From the NCBI RefSeq assembly GCF_008727735.1, contig NZ_CP044227.1, positions 868,001-932,000 of the forward strand: 64,000 nt of DNA, given 5' to 3'. Below the pieces are notes generated by a model. It saw only the letters and a list, made by a program, of their open reading frames with translations. It did not search any database and was not told the origin of the DNA. This DNA comes from Flintibacter sp. KGMB00164 (lineage in GTDB: Bacteria > Bacillota > Clostridia > Oscillospirales > Oscillospiraceae). Below are positions 51,394-61,229 of this stretch, one piece after another. The position numbers and the translations under genes were made by a program. Position 1 is the first letter of the stretch. The number at the start of each line of letters is the position of its first letter.

Positions 51394-51423
51394 TACTTTT
51401 ATAAAGTGTTTTATTAAGTAACT
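51394..51423. promoter_or_regulatory. candidate ROK operator upstream of the polyol operon
   Basis: Near-palindrome with arms TTACTTTTATAAA and TTTATTAAGTAA separated by GTGT. It shares TTATAAAGT and AAGTAACTAT-type half sites with the region ahead of the ROK gene (52698-52722). Confidence 0.55.
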
Positions 51424-51507
51424 ATATTTAAACACCGGGGCGGGATGAAGTCAATAGGAGGAGGACAAGATTGGAGGAAAACCTAAATTATATGGCCTGA
51501 ATTTGTG

Positions 51508-51546
51508 CAAAAAATCAGGCGATTCCCATGAGAAGGAATCGCCTGA
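51508..51546 (-). terminator. terminator of the ROK regulator gene
   Basis: TCAGGCGATTCC / GGAATCGCCTGA stem (51515-51546), followed on the minus strand by TTTTTT. It separates the ROK gene from the polyol operon downstream. Confidence 0.85.
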
Positions 51547-51551
51547 TCCGA

Positions 51552-52673
51552 TCATAGTTCTTGTAAAAATTGCTCTACCTGCAACAGGGCTGCCCCCACG
51601 GCGGAAGCCTCCAGTTTAAAAGAGCACTCTTTTAGATAACTGCCGCTGTGCTCAAAGGTGTTCCGCTGTGCCAGCATCTCCCGCAAAGGCCCTCCAAACT
51701 CATCCAGAAAAGCCCCTACATAGCCGCCGGCAATCACATCGCAGTCAAAACTCATGCTCAGGTTGTTGATGGCTACGGCCAGATATTGCAGATACTCTGT
51801 CCAAACCTCTGTTGCTGTCTTATCGTGATCCCGCAGCCGCTCAAAAAACTGTGCCAGGTTCCCATCAGCATGGGAGGAGAGTACCTTGGCAGAAAGATAG
51901 GCATCCAGACACCCCACTTTTCCGCAGTAGCAGGGCCGTCCATTGGGTACCAGAGTCATATGCCCAAATTCGCCGGCCCTGAGAGTATTCCCTGTATAGA
52001 TTTTGCCGCCGTTGATGATGGCGCCACCGACTGTATTGCTCAGGGACAGATAAATTAGGTTTTCAGTTTCCGGGTTGTTCCAGAGCTCGGCCATGCCTGC
52101 GGCATTGGCGTCGTTTAAAAAAATACAGGGGTAGGGAAGGTGCTGGCTGAACCGCTTTGTTTCCACATCATAGATGTCCAGTGCATGGGAATAAAGCAGC
52201 CGTTCTCCTGCCTCATCCAGAATACCGGGCAGAGAAACTCCAATCCCCAGCAGCTTTTCCCCTTCTCCGTCCTCCAGAAAATCGGTCAATAAATTTCCCA
52301 GTGACGCCAGATAATCTTCCTGGAGAGAGAAAACCCGTTTTTTTCGCGTATACCGGAGAATTTCTCCAGATAGATCTACCAGTACAAGGCCCACATGGTT
52401 TTGTGTGATATCAAGACCCACCGCCAGTTTGGCATCCCTTACCGGTGCGTAGGCCTTGGCTTTGCGGCCACCGGTGGATTCATAGGCTCCAACCTCCTGA
52501 ACAAGACCCAGCGCGGTCAGCTCCTTGACATTCTGCAGCACAGTGGGCCAGCTTAATTTTAACTTTTGGGCCAGCTCCGGCTGGGAGATTTTATCGCAGC
52601 GGAGCAAGCAACGCAGTGTATTGCTGCGGTTGAGCCGCTTTACATCCATATTGTTTGCAGGCGTTGTACGCAT
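51552..52673 (-). CDS. ROK family transcriptional regulator
   Basis: Sugar-responsive repressor of the NagC/XylR type. 373 residues: N-terminal winged helix (about 10-75; ISQPELAQKLKLSWPTVLQN), then a ROK sugar-kinase fold with GLDITQNHVGLVLVDL and the ROK signature ending LRAGEFGHMTLVPNGRPCYC (about 240-259), whose His and Cys residues bind zinc in NagC. ATG 52673 follows AAAGGATG. It lies upstream of the polyol operon on the same strand and very likely controls it and itself. Confidence 0.88.
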   Translation of the reverse strand: MRTTPANNMDVKRLNRSNTLRCLLRCDKISQPELAQKLKLSWPTVLQNVKELTALGLVQEVGAYESTGGRKAKAYAPVRDAKLAVGLDITQNHVGLVLVDLSGEILRYTRKKRVFSLQEDYLASLGNLLTDFLEDGEGEKLLGIGVSLPGILDEAGERLLYSHALDIYDVETKRFSQHLPYPCIFLNDANAAGMAELWNNPETENLIYLSLSNTVGGAIINGGKIYTGNTLRAGEFGHMTLVPNGRPCYCGKVGCLDAYLSAKVLSSHADGNLAQFFERLRDHDKTATEVWTEYLQYLAVAINNLSMSFDCDVIAGGYVGAFLDEFGGPLREMLAQRNTFEHSGSYLKECSFKLEASAVGAALLQVEQFLQEL

Positions 52674-52697
52674 AGCTACGCATCCTTTTTTAATTTT

Positions 52698-52722
52698 ATA
52701 AAGTAGTTACTTTATAGTAACG
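52698..52722. promoter_or_regulatory. candidate autoregulatory ROK operator
   Basis: Two overlapping perfect palindromes: ATAAAGTA-GT-TACTTTAT (52698-52715) and GTTACT-TTAT-AGTAAC (52706-52721), 25 bp before the ROK start. Confidence 0.6.
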
Positions 52723-52793
52723 CTTTTTTGCAAAAAAAACAATAGCAGGCGAAAAGAGAGTGGATATGTATACACAAAGCCTTGAGATAAGAA

Positions 52794-52830
52794 ATCCGCC
52801 CTGGCTCTGTAGAAGCCAGGGCGGATTTTT
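52794..52830. terminator. terminator after ppdK
   Basis: ATCCGCCCTGGCT / AGCCAGGGCGGAT with a 7-nt loop. T5 follows on the plus strand; on the minus strand the tail TTTCTTATC is weaker. Confidence 0.75.
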
Positions 52831-52847
52831 ATATATTGCAGAAACTC

Positions 52848-55481
<2,634 letters not shown>

Positions 55482-55626
55482 TTACTTCATTCCTTTCTGT
55501 GATGACGGCGGGGGCGCAAAGGCCTGTCCCCTTCTCACGTGGAACAGCCGAATGCCGGATACGCCGGCGCCGCTCATACCGATGGTACCGCCGCCTTTCG
55601 GAAAGCGACGAAATTACCGCGCAAAT

Positions 55627-55655
55627 ATTATACCTATTTGAAGGAAATATTGCAA
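55627..55655 (-). promoter_or_regulatory. ppdK promoter
   Basis: Minus strand -35 TTGCAA (55650-55655), 17-bp spacer, -10 TATAAT (55627-55632). Confidence 0.8.
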
Positions 55656-55769
55656 CCGGTTCTTGGATATTTTTCACGGTTTTTATGGAGCTCAGAGAAA
55701 ATAATTCACTATTCTGCTTAAGAAAATGCTTAAAGGAAGAAAAAGTAAACAAAAAGGAAAGAAATTGTG

Positions 55770-55803
55770 CAAAAGAAAAAGAGACGCTGGGATAAGGCGT
55801 CTC
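55770..55803 (-). terminator. cobA terminator
   Basis: GAGACGC / GCGTCTC stem (55781-55787 with 55797-55803) followed on the minus strand by TTTTTCTTTT. Confidence 0.7.
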
Positions 55804-55880
55804 GTAAAGACAGATAGATGAGAATAAGGAAAGTCAGATGGGAAAAAGAATCCGCTGGAAGCGAGCTTATGGCAAACTAG

Positions 55881-56384
55881 TTAAAACTCAATACCCTCCC
55901 GGGCGGTAATACCCTGCTCAAAGGGATGGCGCACCGCCTCCATCGAGGTGATATAGTCCGCCCGCTCCATCAGTTCAGGAGCCGGGTCACGTCCGGTAAG
56001 CACGACCTCACATTCCAGGCTGTCCAGGCAGGCAAGCAGATCCTCCAAAGGCAGAAGACCGGTGTTCACAGCCGCGCAGGCCTCGTCCAGCACCAGGAGA
56101 AAGCAGCCGCGGGCCGTGCGGCTGATCAGCTTCAGCAGGTCTTGATAACGCTGGGCTTCCGAGCGGCGCTCATCCTCCGACATGCGGAAGGAAAACTTGA
56201 CGGCGTCGGGAACGGGCAGCAGGGTGACCTGGGGCAGGCGGGCCAGAGCGAGACGCTCGCCGCTGTCTGCTCCTTTGAGAAACTGGGCGATGACGACACG
56301 TTTGCCCCGTCCGGCGGCCCGGAGCGCCAGGCCCATAGCGGCAGTGGTCTTTCCTTTTCCATTTCCACAGTAGAGATGCAGCAT
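55881..56384 (-). CDS. corrinoid adenosyltransferase (BtuR/CobO/CobP type)
   Basis: Moves the adenosyl group of ATP onto cob(I)alamin or cobyrinate, needed for adenosylcobalamin. 167 residues from ATG 56384 (AAGGAG upstream): P-loop CGNGKGKTTAAMGLALRAAG (about 5-24), QFLKGADSGE, Walker B LLVLDEACAAVNTGLL, and a C-terminal VVLTGRDPAPELMERADYIT. In the family symbols btuR, cobA and cobO are used for the same protein. It diverges from a DUF1294 gene. No other cobalamin gene is present in the window. Confidence 0.9.
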   Translation of the reverse strand: MLHLYCGNGKGKTTAAMGLALRAAGRGKRVVIAQFLKGADSGERLALARLPQVTLLPVPDAVKFSFRMSEDERRSEAQRYQDLLKLISRTARGCFLLVLDEACAAVNTGLLPLEDLLACLDSLECEVVLTGRDPAPELMERADYITSMEAVRHPFEQGITAREGIEF

Positions 56385-56419
56385 GGGAAAAACTCCTTCT
56401 CCCGCTCTGAAAAGCGGGG

Positions 56420-56448
56420 TTGTTTTTTTGAGAAAAATCAGGTACAAT
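56420..56448 (+). promoter_or_regulatory. promoter of the DUF1294 gene
   Basis: -35 TTGTTT (56420-56425), 17-bp spacer, -10 TACAAT (56443-56448). A small stem CCCGCT / AGCGGG (56402-56417) lies just upstream. Confidence 0.65.
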
Positions 56449-56478
56449 GGCCCAAATTCCTGGAAGAGGGCTCATATT

Positions 56479-56760
56479 ATGAAAGATATCATGCAAATAG
56501 CTGGGCTATATCTGCTGCTCATCAATGGGGTGGGATTCCTGCTTATGGGAATCGACAAGCGCCGGGCCAAGCGTGGTGCGTGGCGTATTTCCGAAAAAAG
56601 CTTGTTTTTGCCTCCCCTGCTGGGGGGAACCGTGGGAGCAATCCTTGGAATGCGGGTGTTCCACCACAAGACCAAGCACTGGTATTTCCGCTATGGATTG
56701 CCCGCCCTGCTGGTGCTTCAGCTGGCACTGGCAGGCTGGCTCTATTGGAAGTTCAAATAA
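56479..56760 (+). CDS. DUF1294 membrane protein
   Basis: 93-residue membrane protein of the DUF1294 family: NGVGFLLMGIDKRRAKRGAW (about 16-35), RISEKSLFLPPLLGGTVGAI, GMRVFHHKTKHWYFRYGLPA, then a last membrane helix. Three membrane segments with the conserved basic loop DKRRAKRG and the HKT motif. Some members are fused to a cold-shock domain; this one stands alone. Function unknown. ATG 56479 follows AGAGGG and a good promoter lies 30 bases before it. Upstream in-frame codons to 56383 overlap that promoter and are excluded. Confidence 0.82.
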   Translation: MKDIMQIAGLYLLLINGVGFLLMGIDKRRAKRGAWRISEKSLFLPPLLGGTVGAILGMRVFHHKTKHWYFRYGLPALLVLQLALAGWLYWKFK

Positions 56761-56790
56761 AAAGCGGGCGGCGTATGCCGCCCGCTTTTA
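56757..56790. terminator. bidirectional terminator between DUF1294 and cinA
   Basis: AAAAGCGGGCGGC / GCCGCCCGCTTTT with a 4-nt loop, overlapping the cinA stop codon. Confidence 0.88.
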
Positions 56791-58047
56791 GTCTTCCAGG
56801 GGAAGGCCGCTTACATACCGCCGGGCCAGATCAAAGGCGTGGTGAGCGGTTTGGGTGCGCAGCCGCGCCCGCACCGGGCGGTTGCCCAGATGGAGCTCCC
56901 GCACGTGGGTTCCCTCCGGGGTGGCGATAGCCACGAACATGGTACCCACCTCATTGCCCCAATCGTCCTTGTCCGGACCGGCTACGCCGGTGGAGGACAG
57001 GGCGATGTCGCATCCCAGAGCGCGCCGGGCGCCCTCTGCCATAGCCTTGGCTACGGGAGCGGATACGGCTCCGTATTGGTCAAGAAGCTCCTGGGGGACC
57101 CCAAGAACGTGGTGCTTTACTTCATTGGTGTAAGAGACGATGCCGCCCTTGAACACCTGAGAGGCGCCGGACACATCCGTGAGCCGTTTGGCCATCAGTC
57201 CGCCGGTGCAGCTTTCCGCGGTGCCGATGGTCAGTCCCTTTTCCCGCAGCAGGTTTTCCACTACGAATTCCAGAGAGGGCACATCCACTCCGTAGACCAG
57301 GGTTCCGAAGTGCTGTTTCAGCTCCTCGACCTTGGGCAGCAGAAGAGCCTGAGCCTCCTCCATGGTGGGAGCCTTGGCAGTCACCCGCAGCTCGCACTCG
57401 CCCTCTTTGGCGTAGGGAGCCAGGGTGGGGTTGGCCATGGCGTTCATCTGATCCCGCAGCTGGGCCTCCATGGCCGACTCTCCGATGCCGAAGAGCTTGA
57501 GCGTGTGGGAGGCGATGACTCCCTCAGACAGGGCCTGGAGATAGGGGACAACCCGGTAGCGGAACATGGGGGTACACTCACTGGGAGGGCCGGGGAGCAT
57601 GATGACATGGACGCCATCGGTCTCAAAGGCACAGCCGGGAGCAGAGCCCCAGTCGTTGGTCAGAACCGTACACCCTTCGGGTACCAGTGCCTGCTGAAAA
57701 TTATTCTCGGTCAAAGGGCGGCCGGTGGCCTTGCCATAGGCCTTGATGCGCTCCAAAGATTCCTCATCATAAACCAGCTTTTTGCCAAAGGCCTCAGCCA
57801 GTACATTTTTGGTCAGGTCGTCACAGGTGGGACCCAGGCCACCGGTGGTGATGATGATGTCCGCCCGCTTCCGGGCCAGTTCCACCGCCTCCTTGGCGCG
57901 CTGAGGATTATCTCCCACCACGGTGTGCCAGTAGACATTGAGCCCCAGGGCGCTTAAGCCCTGAGAGAGCATCTGGGCGTCGGTGTTGGCAATGTTGCCC
58001 AGCAGAAGCTCCGTGCCCACCGATAAAATTTCGACCGTATGAGCCAT
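56788..58047 (-). CDS. cinA: CinA family protein with nicotinamide-nucleotide amidase domain
   Basis: Competence/damage-inducible CinA. 419 residues: N-terminal MoaB/COG1058 domain (1-170) with EILSVGTELLLGNIANTDAQ and TTGGLGPTCDDLTKN (about 67-81), a middle linker, and the C-terminal amidase (about 255-415) with GTAESCTGGLMAKRLTDVSG and STGVAGPDKDDWGNEVGTMF. The amidase deamidates NMN; the first domain can hydrolyse ADP-ribose. ATG 58047; ribosome site AAGGAGG sits 13 bases past the thiI stop, so the two form an operon. Confidence 0.94.
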   Translation of the reverse strand: MAHTVEILSVGTELLLGNIANTDAQMLSQGLSALGLNVYWHTVVGDNPQRAKEAVELARKRADIIITTGGLGPTCDDLTKNVLAEAFGKKLVYDEESLERIKAYGKATGRPLTENNFQQALVPEGCTVLTNDWGSAPGCAFETDGVHVIMLPGPPSECTPMFRYRVVPYLQALSEGVIASHTLKLFGIGESAMEAQLRDQMNAMANPTLAPYAKEGECELRVTAKAPTMEEAQALLLPKVEELKQHFGTLVYGVDVPSLEFVVENLLREKGLTIGTAESCTGGLMAKRLTDVSGASQVFKGGIVSYTNEVKHHVLGVPQELLDQYGAVSAPVAKAMAEGARRALGCDIALSSTGVAGPDKDDWGNEVGTMFVAIATPEGTHVRELHLGNRPVRARLRTQTAHHAFDLARRYVSGLPLED

Positions 58048-58060
58048 GGTTTGCGCCTCC

Positions 58061-59233
58061 TTACAGGTTCACCTGAACCCGCTCGATGCCGTCCACGGCC
58101 GCCTGGACCATGGCGTCAATGTCCAGATTTTTTTCGGCCTCGGCCACCTCGCCGGGCATGGGACGCAGACGGGGGTGGCGGGGGGTGAAGACGGTGCAGC
58201 AGTCCTCGTAGGGGAGAATGGAGGTCTCAAAGGTGCCGATCTTCCGGGCGATCTGGACGATCTCCTCCTTGTCCATGCCCACGCAGGGGCGCAGGATGGG
58301 CAGGTCCACCACAGAACCGGTGACCATCATGGCGTCCATGGTCTGGCTGGCCACCTGGCCCAGGCACTCGCCGGTGACCAGAGCCTTGGCTCCGCACCGC
58401 TTGGCCACCGCCTCAGAAATACGCATCATAAAGCGGCGCATGATGACGGTGAAGAGTTCCTCCGGACAGGAGCGGCGCAGCTCCTCCTGGATGGCGGTGA
58501 AGGGGACCACGTGGACGGTGAGCCGTCCGGTATAGGGGGTGAGGAGCTTAGCCAGCTCCAGAACCTTCTCTTTGGCCTCGGGGGAGGTGTAGGGGTAGGA
58601 GAAGAAGTGAACCATCTCCAGAGCCACACCACGCTTGGCGATCATCCAGCTGGCCACCGGGGAGTCGATGCCGCCGGACAGCAGAGAGACGGCACGGCCG
58701 TTGATGCCCACGGGCAGGCCGCCGGCGCCGGGCTGGGGCTGGGCGTGGACGTAGGCGGCATAGTCCCGCACCTCCACGTAGACCGTGAGCTCGGGGTGGT
58801 GGACGTCTACCTCCAGGTTATCATAGGCCTCGTGAAGCTCCCCACCCACATACTGGCTGAGCTGAATGGAGGTCATGGGGAAGGTTTTATCGGCCCGCTT
58901 GGTCTCTACCTTAAAGGTGCGGGCGGCACGGAGCTGGTCGTCCAGAAACTCCTTGGCACAGGCCAAAATGGCGTCCTTGTCCTTCTCACAGGGGCGGGCC
59001 AGGGAGATGCCCACAATGCCGAAGACCTTGGTCAGTGCCTCGTAGGCGCCCTCCACGTCACAGGTGTCGTCCTTGGGTTCCACATAGGTGGTGGACTGGC
59101 GGGTGTACACCTTAAACTGGCCAAAGGGGTGGAGGCGGCGGTGGATGTTGGCTTGCAGTTTATCCTCAAAGCTGCGGCGGTTCAGGCCCTTGAGGACCAG
59201 CTCACCCAGCTTGAGCAGAATGATCTCGTTCAT
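58061..59233 (-). CDS. thiI: tRNA 4-thiouridine synthase ThiI
   Basis: Thiolates U8 of tRNA and can supply sulfur for thiamine. 390 residues from ATG 59233 (AAAGGAAC upstream): NFLD domain (1-60), THUMP (about 60-165), and the PP-loop AANH domain with SLLSGGIDSPVASWMIAKRG (about 180-199). There is no C-terminal rhodanese domain: the protein stops after PGEVAEAEKNLDIDAM, as in most Firmicutes, where a partner cysteine desulfurase (NifZ/IscS) is used. No such gene lies beside it. Codes together with cinA. Confidence 0.95.
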   Translation of the reverse strand: MNEIILLKLGELVLKGLNRRSFEDKLQANIHRRLHPFGQFKVYTRQSTTYVEPKDDTCDVEGAYEALTKVFGIVGISLARPCEKDKDAILACAKEFLDDQLRAARTFKVETKRADKTFPMTSIQLSQYVGGELHEAYDNLEVDVHHPELTVYVEVRDYAAYVHAQPQPGAGGLPVGINGRAVSLLSGGIDSPVASWMIAKRGVALEMVHFFSYPYTSPEAKEKVLELAKLLTPYTGRLTVHVVPFTAIQEELRRSCPEELFTVIMRRFMMRISEAVAKRCGAKALVTGECLGQVASQTMDAMMVTGSVVDLPILRPCVGMDKEEIVQIARKIGTFETSILPYEDCCTVFTPRHPRLRPMPGEVAEAEKNLDIDAMVQAAVDGIERVQVNL

Positions 59234-59311
59234 AATCAATAGTTCCTTTCCGGTCATGGGTAATCAAATATTATAATGAAAAAACCGGGATATGTCCAGT
59301 ATTTTGACCGT

Positions 59312-60814
59312 TCAGCGCCTCAAATAGGCCGGGGGACGGTATTGCAGGGCCTCGGCCAGGTGCTGGGGCTGGATTTCTTCGCTTCCATCCAGGTCGGCAA
59401 TGGTACGGGCCACCCGGCGGATGCGGTCATAGCTGCGGGCGGTGAGGCCCATGCGCTCAAAGGCGCCCCGCATGATCTTCTGGCAGGAGTCGTCCAGAGC
59501 ACAGCACTCCTCCAACTGGGGCTGGGCCAGGTGGGCGTTGCTGGTGCTGCGGCGGTTCTGGATGGCCCGGGCCTTGTCCACCCGCGTCTTGACCGCAGCG
59601 GAGGATTCAGCAGGAGCGCGGCGGGCAAGCTCGTCAAACTCCATGGCGGCCACCTCGACAAACAGGTCGATGCGGTCCAGCAGAGGACCGGAGAGCCGGG
59701 AGAGGTAGCGCTGGACCTCCGCCTCGGAGCAGCGGCAGCGGCCGGAGGGATGACCGTACCATCCGCACTTACAGGGGTTCATGGCACATACCAGCATGAA
59801 CTGGCTGGGGTAGACCACCGAGCCGGAGGCCCGGGAAATCTGAACCTGCCCGTCCTCCAGAGGCTGGCGCAGCACCTCCAGCACATCCTTTTGAAATTCC
59901 GGCAGCTCATCCAGAAACAGCACCCCGTGGTGGGCCAGAGAAATTTCCCCCGGTTTGGGATTGGAGCCTCCTCCGGCCATAGCGGCGGCGGAGACGCTAT
60001 GGTGGGGGGAACGGAACGGACGGCGGGTGATGAGAGGGTGTCTGGAGTCGGTGAGGCCCAACACCGAGTGGATCTGGGTGACTTCCAGAGCTTCCTCCTG
60101 GGTGAGGTCGGGAAGAATGGAGGGCAGGCGTTTAGCCAGCATGGACTTGCCCGAGCCCGGCGGCCCCACCATTAAAATATTGTGACCACCAGCGGCGGCA
60201 ATCTCCAGAGCACGTTTCACCGCATCCTGGCCCTTTACTTCGGAGAAGTCGGGACCGGGCTCTGGGGCAGTCTCACCCGACCAAGGGGGCGCGGGGGAGA
60301 TGGGGGCCTCGCCGGTAAAATGGCGTACCAGGTCCATCACGTGGTCCACCGGGTAGACTGCCAGGCCGCCGGCCAGGGTGGCCTCGGCGGCGTTGGCGCT
60401 GGGGACAAAGAGGGCGCGGATGCCCTCTGCTTTGGCGTGCAGAGCCATGGGGAGTATCCCCGCAGCCGGACGCAGCTTGCCGGACAGGGACAGCTCCCCC
60501 ACAAAGGCGCAGTCCTGGGCCTTGATTTTCAGCTGTCCGGCTGCCGCCAGAAGACCCACCAGAATGGGCAGGTCATAGAGGGTGCCCACCTTTTTCACAT
60601 GAGCGGGCGCCAGATTGACGGTGATACGGCTGACCGGGAAGGAGAAACCGCAGTTTTTGATGGCGGCGCGTACTCGCTCCCGGGCCTCGTTCACCGCCGC
60701 GTCTGGCAGACCCACAATGGTGAAGGCGGGCAGGCCGCTGGACAGATCGCATTCCACCGACACGGAATAACCGGCGATACCATGCAGGCCGAGAGAACGC
60801 ACGTTGTAAACCAT
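59312..60814 (-). CDS. YifB/ComM-type Mg chelatase-like AAA+ ATPase
   Basis: AAA+ protein of the ComM family, a helicase for branch migration in natural transformation in some bacteria. 500 residues from ATG 60814 (TTGGAGG upstream): N-terminal ChlI-like Lon-fold domain (1-170; VRSLGLHGIAGYSVSVECDL, FTIVGLPDAAVNEARERVRA), Walker A MVGPPGSGKSMLAKRLPSIL (about 217-236), Walker B GVLFLDELPEF, a four-Cys zinc cluster (CAMNPCKCGWYGHPSGRC RC), and a C-terminal lid. Gene order comM-thiI-cinA; 78 bases before thiI. Promoter at 60905-60933. Confidence 0.93.
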   Translation of the reverse strand: MVYNVRSLGLHGIAGYSVSVECDLSSGLPAFTIVGLPDAAVNEARERVRAAIKNCGFSFPVSRITVNLAPAHVKKVGTLYDLPILVGLLAAAGQLKIKAQDCAFVGELSLSGKLRPAAGILPMALHAKAEGIRALFVPSANAAEATLAGGLAVYPVDHVMDLVRHFTGEAPISPAPPWSGETAPEPGPDFSEVKGQDAVKRALEIAAAGGHNILMVGPPGSGKSMLAKRLPSILPDLTQEEALEVTQIHSVLGLTDSRHPLITRRPFRSPHHSVSAAAMAGGGSNPKPGEISLAHHGVLFLDELPEFQKDVLEVLRQPLEDGQVQISRASGSVVYPSQFMLVCAMNPCKCGWYGHPSGRCRCSEAEVQRYLSRLSGPLLDRIDLFVEVAAMEFDELARRAPAESSAAVKTRVDKARAIQNRRSTSNAHLAQPQLEECCALDDSCQKIMRGAFERMGLTARSYDRIRRVARTIADLDGSEEIQPQHLAEALQYRPPAYLRR

Positions 60815-60904
60815 GGTAAAATCCTCCAATTCAAGGAGAAGATAGAAAAAATTTATGGGTAAAGACCGATAACAGCCCAAAAAATAGAGGCTCCATTGTA
60901 GCTC

Positions 60905-60933
60905 ATTGTAAGCTTTTGCAAGAAATATTGCAA
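60905..60933 (-). promoter_or_regulatory. promoter of the comM-thiI-cinA unit
   Basis: Minus strand -35 TTGCAA (60928-60933), 17-bp spacer, -10 TACAAT (60905-60910). TTGCAA occurs twice here as an inverted repeat around GAAATA. Confidence 0.65.
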
Positions 60934-61082
60934 TACGAACCCTCAACTTTGTGAGAAAAACAAGGAAAAATCCAGGTGGATGAATTTACAAAAGGGGGAA
61001 AAAGTGATAAACTATTTCCCGTCGAAACACACAAACCGCTCCCAACTGCCCGGGAGCGGCGCTGCTATGCGTAATTATAAGT

Positions 61083-61109
61083 AATTAGTTATAATTCTTA
61101 TAACTAATT
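61083..61109. promoter_or_regulatory. perfect 27-bp inverted repeat upstream of nifJ
   Basis: AATTAGTTATAA-TTC-TTATAACTAATT, perfect 12-bp arms, ending 6 bp before the -35 of the nifJ promoter. A further partial copy (TAATTATAAGTAATTA) precedes it. The position suggests an operator for a dimeric regulator. Confidence 0.65.
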
Positions 61110-61115
61110 CAACAA

Positions 61116-61144
61116 TTGGCATTCCGGCGGAGAGACAGTAAAAT
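61116..61144 (+). promoter_or_regulatory. nifJ promoter
   Basis: -35 TTGGCA (61116-61121), 17-bp spacer, -10 TAAAAT (61139-61144), about 85 nt before the ATG. Confidence 0.75.
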
Positions 61145-61229
61145 AGGGCAGAGACTCCCTGGAAAACCGGATCCATGGGGAATCGGTTTTTCAGAGAACG
61201 ATTGAATAAGGAAGAAAGTAGGGAACTCT

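Larger units (their letters stand above)
55482..55880. other. 399-bp intergenic region between ppdK and cobA
   Basis: Holds the ppdK promoter, a leader of about 140 nt and the cobA terminator; the left 120 bp are GC-rich, the right part AT-rich. I see no gene in it. Confidence 0.6.
60815..61229. other. 415-bp intergenic region between comM and nifJ
   Basis: Divergent control region: comM promoter, GGGAAA/TTTCCC and CCGCTCCC/GGGAGCGG inverted repeats (61036-61059), a perfect 27-bp inverted repeat and the nifJ promoter. AT-rich compared with its flanks. No open frame with a ribosome site. Confidence 0.65.
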
